A stretch of DNA of 64,000 nt, from assembly GCA_036555725.1 (NCBI GenBank), contig DATBKU010000153.1:1-64000 (forward strand), read 5' to 3'. Below the pieces are notes generated by a model. It was not told the origin of the DNA, did not search any database, and saw only the letters and a list, made by a program, of their open reading frames with translations. Positions 24,022 to 31,862 of this stretch are shown in pieces (the first letter of the stretch is position 1; every line of letters begins with the position of its first letter). Origin of the DNA: CALAED01 sp036555725 (GTDB taxonomy: Bacteria > Actinomycetota > Actinomycetes > Streptosporangiales > Streptosporangiaceae). The translations under genes and the position numbers were made by a program.

Positions 24022-24828
24022 TCAGCCTGCGAGCCTGCGGGCACCACGATGCCAGGCGAGGACGCGCAGCTCCACCAGCACGAACAAGCCGTTCAGCAAG
24101 AGGCCCAGGATGCCCAAGAGCACGATGCCGGCCCACATTTCGGGGAGCTGGAAGCCGCGCTGGGCGTTGACGAGATGGTCGCCGATGCCCGCCGTGCTCC
24201 CCACCAGTTCAGAGATGACCATGAGGATGAGCGCGAGCGACAGGCTCACCCGCAGCCCCGCGAAGATCTTGGGGGCGGCGGCGGGGAGGATCACCTGCCA
24301 CAGTCGCTGCCAGCCTGTGACGCGAAACACCCTGGCCGTGTCGAGCTGCACCGAGTCAACGGTGCGCGCGCCGTCAATGGTGTTGAGCAACACCGGCCAG
24401 ATGACCCCGAACGCGATCAGCACGATGAACATCGTGTCTGTGATCTTGAAAACAACGATGAAAAAGGGGATGAGGGTGGGCGGCGGAACGGCGCGGCCGA
24501 ACTGGAGCACGGGGTCCAGGAGCTCCGAGACGACCCGGGACCGTCCGATGGCCACTCCGAGCACGACTCCGACGACGGCCGCTGCGATCCACCCCGCGAA
24601 GATGTGGGCGAGGCTGGGCGTGAAGTCGTCCAATGCCGTGCTGGTCAGGAAGAAGTGAGTGGCCGGCCCGGAGAACCACAGGTCCCGCACGATCGGGAAG
24701 ATCTCCGACGGCGGCGGAAAGTACGGGTTCTTCGCGGCACGGGCCAGCACCTGCCAGAGCACGGCGAGGATGACGATCAGCCAGATCCGGCTCAGCCCCC
24801 AGCCCACATACCGTAGGGGTCGGCTCAT
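24022..24828 (-). CDS. ABC transporter permease 2, SsuC/TauC type
   Basis: 268-aa integral membrane protein. MSRPLRYVGWGLSRIWLIVI opens the first of about six segments. The EAA loop that docks the ATPase reads VDSVQLDTARVFRVTGWQRLWQVILPAAAPKI, the canonical form. ATG 24828 has GGAGGGAG upstream; a longer in-frame reading is rejected because its residues are highly charged and not conserved. Differs in sequence from permease 1, so the importer probably uses a heterodimer. Confidence 0.92.
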   Translation of the reverse strand: MSRPLRYVGWGLSRIWLIVILAVLWQVLARAAKNPYFPPPSEIFPIVRDLWFSGPATHFFLTSTALDDFTPSLAHIFAGWIAAAVVGVVLGVAIGRSRVVSELLDPVLQFGRAVPPPTLIPFFIVVFKITDTMFIVLIAFGVIWPVLLNTIDGARTVDSVQLDTARVFRVTGWQRLWQVILPAAAPKIFAGLRVSLSLALILMVISELVGSTAGIGDHLVNAQRGFQLPEMWAGIVLLGILGLLLNGLFVLVELRVLAWHRGARRLAG

Positions 24829-24925
24829 GCGGCTCCCTCCTCGCCTGGCGGCTCGGCGGCGCCTGAGCCAACGCGCTGAATCGAATTGCTCGCTCCACTC
24901 CTGGCCTGGCGGCCCGTCGTTTCGC

Positions 24926-25699
24926 TCACGCGGCCCCCTCTGTACGGGCGGCATGCCAGGCGAACACCTTGCGCTCGGTCCAGACCAGCCCGGCGTTGAC
25001 CGCCAGCCCGATCAGCCCGGCCCACAATGCCCCCGCCAGCAACAGGTCGGGGCGACCGCCCCCGCTCTGGGTCTGGGACAGGTAGGTGCCGAGTCCCCCG
25101 CCGCCGGAGAAGAGCTCCGCACTGACCACCACGATCAGCCCGATGGCGGCGGAGATCCGGATGCCGGTGGTGACGAACGGCGCGGCGAACGGCAGGGTCA
25201 CCCGCCAGAGCACCGCCAGCCGGCCGAACCCGAAGCTGCGCAGCGTGTCCTTGGCGAGCGGATCCACGTCGGCCAGGGCGTACAGCGTATTGATAAGGAT
25301 CGGCCAGGTGGCGGCGTACACGATCAGCGACATCTTCACGTTCGTCGTCGATGCGAACACGACGATCGCGAGCGGGATCAGCGCGACCGACGGGATGGGC
25401 CGCAGGAACTCGACCACCACCCGGCTCGCCGTGCCGAGCCAGCGAATCGAGCCGAGCGCCAGCCCGAGCGGGACGGCGATCGCGATGGCGATCAACAGTC
25501 CGCCGAACCAGGCCTCGAGCGTGGACGCCATGCTGTGGAGGAAGTCGGAGTCGCCGAGCTGGCCCACCGCCCGCGCCAGCACAGTGGACGCGGGCGGCAG
25601 GGCGACCTTGTCGACGAGCCCTGTCCGCGAGGCCAGCTCGATGGCGGCGATGGCCGCGGCGATACCTATGACTCCGCGAACGAAACGAGCTTTCGTCAT
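24926..25699 (-). CDS. ABC transporter permease 1, SsuC/TauC type
   Basis: 257-aa membrane protein with about six segments, including VVVEFLRPIPSVALIPLAIVVF, the family's PxxAxxPL block. The EAA loop is VDPLAKDTLRSFGFGRLAVLWRVTLPFAAPFV. The ATG overlaps the stop of the binding-protein gene (ATGA), so it is translationally coupled to it. Together with permease 2 and the ATPase it forms an SsuABC-like importer with two different membrane subunits. Confidence 0.92.
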   Translation of the reverse strand: MTKARFVRGVIGIAAAIAAIELASRTGLVDKVALPPASTVLARAVGQLGDSDFLHSMASTLEAWFGGLLIAIAIAVPLGLALGSIRWLGTASRVVVEFLRPIPSVALIPLAIVVFASTTNVKMSLIVYAATWPILINTLYALADVDPLAKDTLRSFGFGRLAVLWRVTLPFAAPFVTTGIRISAAIGLIVVVSAELFSGGGGLGTYLSQTQSGGGRPDLLLAGALWAGLIGLAVNAGLVWTERKVFAWHAARTEGAA

Positions 25700-26676
25700 C
25701 CAGAACTCACGAGGGCTTTCACATCGATCGGCTGCTTCAGGTAACCGTACTGCTGCATCATGTCGGCGACCCGCTGGAGCCGGGTGGTGTTGATCGATGT
25801 CGGGTAGACACCGACGTGCAGCGTGGCCGCGGTGTTGGCGTCGATCTGAGTGTAGGTCGGCAGCGTCTGCGCGAGCACCTGGCGGTCGGCCAGCAGCGCC
25901 TGTGCCTTGTAGAGGGCGCGCTGGAACGCGGCCACGGTCTTGGGGTGGTTCTTCGCCCAGGTCTCTGTGGAGGCATAGCCGCCGACGGGGAAGTTGGCCG
26001 TCGGGCCCTGGCTGAGGTCGGTGAGCAGGCGGGCGCCGATCTGCTTTTGCGCCTGAGTGCCGAATGGTTCCACGAACTGTGCGGCGTCGACGACGTGATT
26101 CTTGAGCGCGGCCTCCATCTGCGGGAAGTTGACCGGGACGAAGTTCTTGTTCTCGTCGAGCTTGACGCCCTGCGGCTGGAGCGTCGCCTGGATCAAGAGG
26201 GTGGCCAGGTTGTGCTTGACGTTGACGGCGACCTTCTTGCCTTTGAGGTCCTGCACGCTGTGAATCGGCGAGTCATTGTTCACCAGGAGGGTGTGCGTGC
26301 CGGGGGCCGTCTCGAAGGCGTCGGCCACGATGTGCAGCGGGAAGCCGCCGGCCTTGGCCATGAAAAACGGGACGTAAGCCCCGAGGGCGAGGTCGATGGC
26401 GCCGCTCTGCATCAGCGGGGGTGCCTCCGCTCCGCCCTGCATCATGCGAATTTTCACGGTAAGGCCTTCGGCCTTGAAGAATCCGCGGTCGATCGCGAGC
26501 TTGAGCTGGGCGCCGTCGGCCACTGGCAGATAACCCACAGTGATGGTGCTCTTTTCCAGCCCCGATGGACTTGACTCTTGAGAGTCAGAGCCGCTGCAGC
26601 CGGAGGCCGCCATAGCGAGTGCGGCTATCGCGGCGCCACCGGTCAGGGCCATGCGACGTATGCGGGGGAACCTCAT
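25696..26676 (-). CDS. Substrate-binding lipoprotein 2, SsuA/TauA/NMT1 type
   Basis: 326-aa binding protein. MRFPRIRRMALTGGAAIAALAM then lipobox MAASGC predict lipidation at C29 or so. The mature start STITVGYLPVADGAQLKLAI and RGFFKAEGLTVKI match its paralogue at 20949-21938. ATG 26676 has AAAGGAGCG at good spacing; the much longer open frame upstream is not real. First gene of the importer operon and coupled to permease 1. The duplicated binding protein suggests two related substrates or two affinities for one importer. Confidence 0.92.
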   Translation of the reverse strand: MRFPRIRRMALTGGAAIAALAMAASGCSGSDSQESSPSGLEKSTITVGYLPVADGAQLKLAIDRGFFKAEGLTVKIRMMQGGAEAPPLMQSGAIDLALGAYVPFFMAKAGGFPLHIVADAFETAPGTHTLLVNNDSPIHSVQDLKGKKVAVNVKHNLATLLIQATLQPQGVKLDENKNFVPVNFPQMEAALKNHVVDAAQFVEPFGTQAQKQIGARLLTDLSQGPTANFPVGGYASTETWAKNHPKTVAAFQRALYKAQALLADRQVLAQTLPTYTQIDANTAATLHVGVYPTSINTTRLQRVADMMQQYGYLKQPIDVKALVSSG

Positions 26677-26979
26677 TGACGCTCCTTTACTGGTGCGAAG
26701 GGAGGGACTCGGAGGCGCGGGGTCGTCGATTCCCAAGTCGGGAGAGTAGCGCAATTCACTCTGGGTATTCGCACCTTCGCCAAACCAGACAAAACGAGAC
26801 AAAATAGGATAAAAGGATGTTCCGATCCCGTCGCGTCGGATCAGGTATATGTTGCGGTTTGGGTTGGCTCGATGGTGAGCTTTGTGCTCAAATACCGTCG
26901 CAGTTGCTGGGACAGACATGCAGATCGGGACGCTACTGTCACTCTAGGTGACTGCGCCGGTGGGAGGCTACGGAGGGCC
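26677..26979. promoter_or_regulatory. Divergent promoter region with helically phased A-tracts
   Basis: Gene-free stretch between the importer operon and the conservon. A-tracts begin at 26782, 26791, 26801 and 26811, so spaced by 9-10 bp, in the register aaaccagac / aaaacgagac / aaaataggat / aaaaggatgt. In DNA this GC-rich such an in-phase series should bend the helix. It lies about 105 bases before one start and 165 before the other. Confidence 0.6.
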
Positions 26980-29763
26980 GTGCGTACAGTCGTGGAGAGT
27001 AACCCTGAGTCCGTAAGGGCCACCCAGTCCCCCACTACGGATAGTAATCGCTCTAAATCTCGCCGTAATTTCCGTCGGTTCGGATTGCGCAACTGGCGCG
27101 TGGCGGTACGGCTGCTAGCCCTCATCGCGATTCCCACGATTGTGGCCGGCCTGTTGGCCGGACTGCGGGTATCCGCGGCTATGGACAACGCCAACGCCGA
27201 TCAGCGACTCGAACGGCTCGCGGATTTGGCCGGGAAGACAAACGCGCTGGCGCACGAGGTCGAGTCCGAGCGCGATTTGGCGGCCGCCTACGCGGCGACC
27301 AACGTCGACCCAAAGCGGCGTCCGGAAACGGCGCGCGCGGCGTTGCGCGAGTCGCAGCAGAACGTCGACGACGCGGTGCAGTCGGTCCGGGCGGCGCTGC
27401 CCGGGATCGACGCGAGCTATCCGGACACCGTCCGGACGCGCGTCCGCGACATCGCGAACTTCCTCGATCAGCTGCCGGCACTGCGCCAGATCACGACCGA
27501 GACGCTGCTGTCGCCCCAGGCCGGCGTTGAGAAGTACTCGCAGTTCATCACCGCGCTGCTCAACCTGAACGACGAGGTGACGAACGGCACCACAGACCAG
27601 ACGCTGCTGGCGACCGCGCGTGCGGAGTCCGCGCTCGCGCAGGCCAAGGACCAGTCCTCCATCGAGGGCGCCACCCTGCACTCCGTACTGCTGACGGGCC
27701 GGTTCGAGCCGCCCGAGCTGGACGCGTTGCAGGCGGCGCGGGCCGAGCACGACGCGCAGATCCTGGCCTTTCAGACGGTGGCGACACTGCCGCAACGACA
27801 GGCATTCGACGACACCGTGAGCGGGCCCGAGATCGACCGCGGTGAGGGTCTGCGGATTCAGGCCATTTCGGCGGCCAACGAATCCCAGACCCTGTCCGTC
27901 GCGCCGCTGACCGCCAAGGACGCCCAGCGGTGGGCCCAATACAACGCCTCGACCGTGGACAAGATGCGTACGGCCGAGCAGCAGCTGGTGAACGCGATCA
28001 TCCAGCGCAGCGGCAAGTTGAAGGACGACGCCCGGCGCGCCGCCCTGATCGACGCGGCGCTGCTGTGCGTCATCATCACGCTGGTCCTCGCGATCACCCT
28101 GATCGTGGCCCAGTCGCTCGTCAAGCCGCTGCGCCGGCTGCGAGCCGGTGCGCTCGACGTCGCCGGCAACCGGCTGCCCGGCCTGGTCGACCGATTGCGC
28201 GACCCGGAGGCGGCCGCGGCCGGCATCCATGTGGCGCCGATCGATGTGGACTCCACGGACGAGATCGGCGAGGTCGCGCGCTCCTTCGACGAGGTTCATC
28301 GCGAGGCCGTACGGCTGGCGTCCAACGAGGCGCTGCTGCGCGGCAACATCAACGCGATGTTCGTCAACCTGTCGCGGCGCAGCCAGTCGCTCATCGAGCG
28401 GCAGCTGCGCCTGATCGAAGACCTCGAGCAGGGCGAGCAGGACGAGGACCGGCTGTCCAACCTCTTCAAGCTCGACCACCTGGCCACCCGCATGCGCCGC
28501 AACTCCGAGAACCTCCTCGTCCTCGGCGGTCAGGAACAGGTGCGGCGCTGGAACCAGCCGGTTCCGCTCATCGACATCGTGCGCGCCTCGCTGTCGGAGG
28601 TCGAGCAGTACGAACGGGTCGGCCTGCGGGTGCAGGGCGACGTGTCGGTCATCGGCCCGGTCGTCAACGACCTCGTGCACCTCGTCGCCGAGCTCGTCGA
28701 GAACGCCACCGTCTTCTCGCCCGAGCACACCCGGGTGACCGTGTCCGGGCACCTGCTCAGCGGCGGCGGCGCCATGCTGCAGATCACCGACAACGGTGTC
28801 GGCATGGCCCCCGACGAGCTGGAGGCGGTGAACTGGCGGCTGGCCAACCCGCCGGTGATCGACGCCTCCGCGGCCCGCCGCATGGGTCTGTTCGTGGTCG
28901 GCCGGCTGGCCGTCCGTAACGGCATCCGGGTCGAGCTGCGGTCCGCCCTGTCCGGCGGGCTCACCGCGTTCGTGCTGATGCCCGCCCGGGTCATCGTGCA
29001 GGGCGGTGACATGGGCGGCGGCATGATGCCCCGCAGGTTCGAGGTCGCCGACTCGCAGCCGCAGGCCGTCCCCGCGACGGCGGCGGCGCTGGAGTCGGGC
29101 GGCTGGGGCCGTCCCGCCGATATCACCGACCCGATGCCGGTCATTCACGACACCGGCCCGCATCAAGTCGTCAGCAACACAGGCCCGCAGCCGGTCATGC
29201 ACGACTCCGGCTCGTGGCCCGCGGCCGCCGCGTTCCAGCCGCCCGAGGGACGCCGTCCGCCGATCGCTCCGCCGCCCCCGGCGGAACCGGTCTACCCGTC
29301 CGCCGTCGAGCCGCCGATGCCCAGCAGGGCGGACATGGTGACGAACGCCGGCGGCGCATCGGGCGGCTCATGGGAGCGCACTGAATCCACCGGACCGATC
29401 AGGCGAGAGGAGCGATTGCCCATCTTTGACGCGATCGAGTCGGAGTGGTTCCAGCGCAGATCTCCCGGGTCGGGTTCGACGAACAACGGCGGTTCGGCGT
29501 CTGCCTGGCGGTCCCCAGGTGACGAGGGTTGGCGCGTCGCCGAGACAACGGCGCGTGCCCCCAAGGCCTCGGGCCGTACGGCGTCGGGCCTGCCGAAACG
29601 GGTCCCGGGCAAGAACCGGGTACCAGGATCGGTCACCACCTCCGGTCCGGTGGCGCCGCCCAAGTCCGCGGACGCCATGCGGAGCCGTTTCGCGAGTTTC
29701 CAGCAGGGCGTGCAGCGGGGTCGAGCCGCGGCACGGACCGAGGACAGTGGTGAGATCGGATGA
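26980..29763 (+). CDS. Conservon sensor-kinase-like protein CvnA with nitrate/nitrite-sensing domain
   Basis: About 927 aa. A first membrane segment (VRLLALIAIPTIVAGLLAGL, near residues 45-66) and a second (residues about 355-380) enclose a ~290-residue helical extracytoplasmic domain of the nitrate/nitrite-sensing (NIT) type. HAMP follows, then DHLATRMRRNSENLL (H-box-like), N-box ELVENATVFSPEHT and G-box DNGVGM of a histidine-kinase ATPase. The C-terminal 300 residues are Pro-rich and disordered. Start is uncertain: I use GTG 26980; GTG 26992 and ATG 26872 are in frame. The next three genes complete a CvnABCD set, a membrane-associated switch resembling eukaryotic GPCR/G-protein logic. Confidence 0.9.
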   Translation: MRTVVESNPESVRATQSPTTDSNRSKSRRNFRRFGLRNWRVAVRLLALIAIPTIVAGLLAGLRVSAAMDNANADQRLERLADLAGKTNALAHEVESERDLAAAYAATNVDPKRRPETARAALRESQQNVDDAVQSVRAALPGIDASYPDTVRTRVRDIANFLDQLPALRQITTETLLSPQAGVEKYSQFITALLNLNDEVTNGTTDQTLLATARAESALAQAKDQSSIEGATLHSVLLTGRFEPPELDALQAARAEHDAQILAFQTVATLPQRQAFDDTVSGPEIDRGEGLRIQAISAANESQTLSVAPLTAKDAQRWAQYNASTVDKMRTAEQQLVNAIIQRSGKLKDDARRAALIDAALLCVIITLVLAITLIVAQSLVKPLRRLRAGALDVAGNRLPGLVDRLRDPEAAAAGIHVAPIDVDSTDEIGEVARSFDEVHREAVRLASNEALLRGNINAMFVNLSRRSQSLIERQLRLIEDLEQGEQDEDRLSNLFKLDHLATRMRRNSENLLVLGGQEQVRRWNQPVPLIDIVRASLSEVEQYERVGLRVQGDVSVIGPVVNDLVHLVAELVENATVFSPEHTRVTVSGHLLSGGGAMLQITDNGVGMAPDELEAVNWRLANPPVIDASAARRMGLFVVGRLAVRNGIRVELRSALSGGLTAFVLMPARVIVQGGDMGGGMMPRRFEVADSQPQAVPATAAALESGGWGRPADITDPMPVIHDTGPHQVVSNTGPQPVMHDSGSWPAAAAFQPPEGRRPPIAPPPPAEPVYPSAVEPPMPSRADMVTNAGGASGGSWERTESTGPIRREERLPIFDAIESEWFQRRSPGSGSTNNGGSASAWRSPGDEGWRVAETTARAPKASGRTASGLPKRVPGKNRVPGSVTTSGPVAPPKSADAMRSRFASFQQGVQRGRAAARTEDSGEIG

Positions 29764-29792
29764 TCCGGGGTTCCCGAAGAACAGGAGACGGT

Positions 29793-30209
29793 GTGAGTCA
29801 GCCGAGCGGACAGGACCTCAGCTTCCTGGTGACGAATTTCGTCAACCAGGTGCCTAAGGTCGCGCACTCGGTCGTGGTGTCTTCCGATGGGTTGCCGTTG
29901 GCGTTCTCGGAGGGCTTCCCGGCGGAACGGGCGGATCAGCTGGCAGCCATCGCATCCGGGCTGACCAGCCTCACGCATGGGGCCGCCCGGATCTTCGAGG
30001 CCGGCGGGGTGACCCAGACGGTCGTCGAAATGGAACGCGGATTGCTGTTCGTCATGGCCATCCGCAATGGCTCCGTGCTTGCCGTACTGGCCGCCCCGGA
30101 CTGCGACATGGGGCTGGTCGCGTACGAGATGACGCTCCTGGTGGAGCGGGTGGGCCGGGTGCTGACCCCGGCATTGCGTACCGAGCTGGGGGCGGGTCCG
30201 CCCAGATAA
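29793..30209 (+). CDS. Conservon roadblock/LC7 protein CvnB
   Basis: 138-aa roadblock/LC7 fold, the family of MglB-like regulators of small GTPases. DLSFLVTNFVNQVPKVAHSVVVSSDGLPLAFSEGF is the conserved N-terminal block. GTG 29793 has AGGAG five bases upstream, better than the ATG at 29760 that overlaps the cvnA stop. In conservons CvnB interacts with the GTPase CvnD, possibly as activating or scaffold factor. Confidence 0.93.
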   Translation: MSQPSGQDLSFLVTNFVNQVPKVAHSVVVSSDGLPLAFSEGFPAERADQLAAIASGLTSLTHGAARIFEAGGVTQTVVEMERGLLFVMAIRNGSVLAVLAAPDCDMGLVAYEMTLLVERVGRVLTPALRTELGAGPPR

Positions 30210-30262
30210 CAGAATTCGGGGGATTGCGGTGACGCCGGGGGGCAGAGGTCGTGGAGGGGACC

Positions 30263-30664
30263 GTGGTCGATGACGAAAGGCACAACCCTAGGGGAGGCAT
30301 GCCCGGCCGGGCAGCCGGGGGCGAGTCGAGTTCGCTGGTGCGCCCGTACGCGGTTACCGGGGGCCGCACCCGTCCTCGCATGGAGCTGGCGATCGAGGCA
30401 CTGGTTGCGATCGCTCCGTATCCGCCGCGGGACGTGACCACGCTGACCCCCGAATACCAGGCGATCATGGATCTGGCGCGCGGGTGGCGCTCGGTGGCAG
30501 AGATTTCCGCGCTGCTGCGCCTGCCGCTGGGGGTGGCCAGGGTTCTTATCGCCGACATGGCGCACGAGGGGTTGCTGCGCCTGAGCCAGCCTGCTGCCGC
30601 GGAGGGGCAGCAGCCCGACGTACGCCTGTTGGAAAGGGTGCTTAGTGGACTTCGCAAGCTCTAA
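30263..30664 (+). CDS. Conservon DUF742 protein CvnC
   Basis: 133-aa DUF742 protein. Its core LVRPYAVTGGRTRPRMELAIEALV and AEISALLRLPLGVARVLIADMAHEGLL contains a winged-helix-like segment that may bind DNA or a partner. GTG 30263 is preceded by GGAGGGGA at proper spacing; GTG 30251 is also in frame. Overlaps cvnD by 20 bases. Role within the conservon switch is unknown. Confidence 0.9.
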   Translation: MVDDERHNPRGGMPGRAAGGESSSLVRPYAVTGGRTRPRMELAIEALVAIAPYPPRDVTTLTPEYQAIMDLARGWRSVAEISALLRLPLGVARVLIADMAHEGLLRLSQPAAAEGQQPDVRLLERVLSGLRKL

Positions 30665-31277
30665 TCCGGCGAACTCGCCCGCGATGACGTCGGTCAAGAT
30701 CATCGTGGGTGGGGGCTTCGGTGTCGGCAAGACAACCTTTGTCAGCTCCGTCTCGGAGATCATGCCGCTGACCACCGAGGCCGTGATGACGGCCGCGAGC
30801 GCAGGCGTCGATGACCTGTCCGCGGTGCCGGACAAGACGACCACGACGGTCGCCATGGACTTCGGCCGCGTCACCCTGGACAGCGACCTGATCCTCTATC
30901 TGTTCGGCACGCCGGGCCAGCACCGGTTCTGGTTCATGTGGGACGACCTCGTGAAGGGCGCGATCGGCGCGGTCGTGCTCGTCGACACCCGCCGGCTGGC
31001 CGACTCCTTCCCCGCCGTGGACTATTTCGAGTCCTCCAGCGTCCCCTTCGTCGTCGCGGTCAACGGCTTCTACGGGCACTTCCCGCACGCGGTCGACGAA
31101 GTGCGCGAGGCGCTCACGGTCAGCTCGCACGTGCCGGTCCTGCAGTGCGACGCGCGCAACCGCGAGTCGACGAAGGCGACTCTGATCACCCTCGTCGAGC
31201 ACGCGATGGCCATGCACACGGGCGTGCTGCGCACGGGCTCACCGCCCGGCGTCCCGTCGCGCCCGTCGCGGTTCTAA
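30645..31277 (+). CDS. Conservon small GTPase CvnD
   Basis: 210-aa Ras-like GTPase of the MglA/conservon class. G1 is VGGGFGVGKTTFVSSVSE, G3 region YLFGTPGQHRFWFMWDDL and G4-like AVNGFYG. In this family the usual NKxD is replaced, as seen here, and the switch-II Gln follows G3 (TPGQ). GTG start within the end of cvnC. Expected to cycle between GTP and GDP states under CvnA/B control. The chain ends in a flexible Pro/Arg tail PPGVPSRPSRF. Confidence 0.94.
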   Translation: MDFASSNPANSPAMTSVKIIVGGGFGVGKTTFVSSVSEIMPLTTEAVMTAASAGVDDLSAVPDKTTTTVAMDFGRVTLDSDLILYLFGTPGQHRFWFMWDDLVKGAIGAVVLVDTRRLADSFPAVDYFESSSVPFVVAVNGFYGHFPHAVDEVREALTVSSHVPVLQCDARNRESTKATLITLVEHAMAMHTGVLRTGSPPGVPSRPSRF

Positions 31278-31287
31278 GGTGCGACCC

Positions 31288-31353
31288 GGCTCGTTTTAGG
31301 GTGTGACCGGCTCGTTTAGGGCGTGGCCCGGCTGCTCGTTTAGGGCGTGGCCC
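31288..31353. repeat. Three tandem 21-24-bp repeats between cvnD and the STAS gene
   Basis: GGCTCGTTTTAGGGTGTGACC (21 bases), GGCTCGTTTAGGGCGTGGCCC and a 24-base variant with an inserted GCT follow one another, and a fourth GGCTCG begins next. The stop codon of the leftward STAS gene lies inside the third unit. Confidence 0.8.
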
Positions 31354-31696
31354 GGCTCGGCGCGGCGGCGGCCTCCTCGATCGAATCGAATACGTCGAGC
31401 CGCCGCGACAGCCCGGTGATCTCTAGAGTGCGGCGGACGATCGGCCGCGGGGCGACGAGGACGAGGCTGCCGGCCGCAGCGTTCACGGCCTTTTGGCAGC
31501 TGACGATGACAGACAGGCCTTGGGAGTCCATGAACTCCAGGTCGGTCAGGTCGAGGATGACGTGTTCACCGTAGGACTGACGAGCCTTGCGCAGGTGCTG
31601 CCGCAGCTCGTCGACGGTGACAATATCGAGCTCACCCTTGAGCCGCACGACGGCCCGTCCGTCGTGCAGCTGGGTGGTCAGTTGAAGCTGTTGCAC
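31340..31696 (-). CDS. STAS-domain anti-sigma-factor antagonist
   Basis: 118-aa protein of the SpoIIAA/RsbV type. LQLTTQLHDGRAVVRLKGELDIVTVDELR opens the STAS fold, and ILDLTDLEFMDSQGLSVIV holds the phosphorylatable serine in the DSxGL motif. It would bind an anti-sigma kinase and release a sigma factor when unphosphorylated. GTG 31696 follows GGAGGTGG; the in-frame reading from 31804 adds unrelated residues. No partner kinase is adjacent. The 3' end runs into tandem repeats, so the last residues may be recent. Confidence 0.88.
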   Translation of the reverse strand: MQQLQLTTQLHDGRAVVRLKGELDIVTVDELRQHLRKARQSYGEHVILDLTDLEFMDSQGLSVIVSCQKAVNAAAGSLVLVAPRPIVRRTLEITGLSRRLDVFDSIEEAAAAPSRATP

Positions 31697-31862
31697 CGGG
31701 GATTTCCACCTCCGGACTAGATCGACACCGCGAACACAATCGATGCCGATTGGATGCGGTCCATGCCTTAACTGTCCCCGAGGTTGTGCGATCTGCCAAG
31801 ACACAGACTCGTAAGGCTCGTAAGGCGGCCCATAAGCCGCCTACCGGAAATAAGCTGCCCCC

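Noticed and set aside
27115..29202. 695-codon leftward open frame opposite cvnA
   Set aside because: Antisense shadow of the conservon sensor gene, with arbitrary composition and no motifs.
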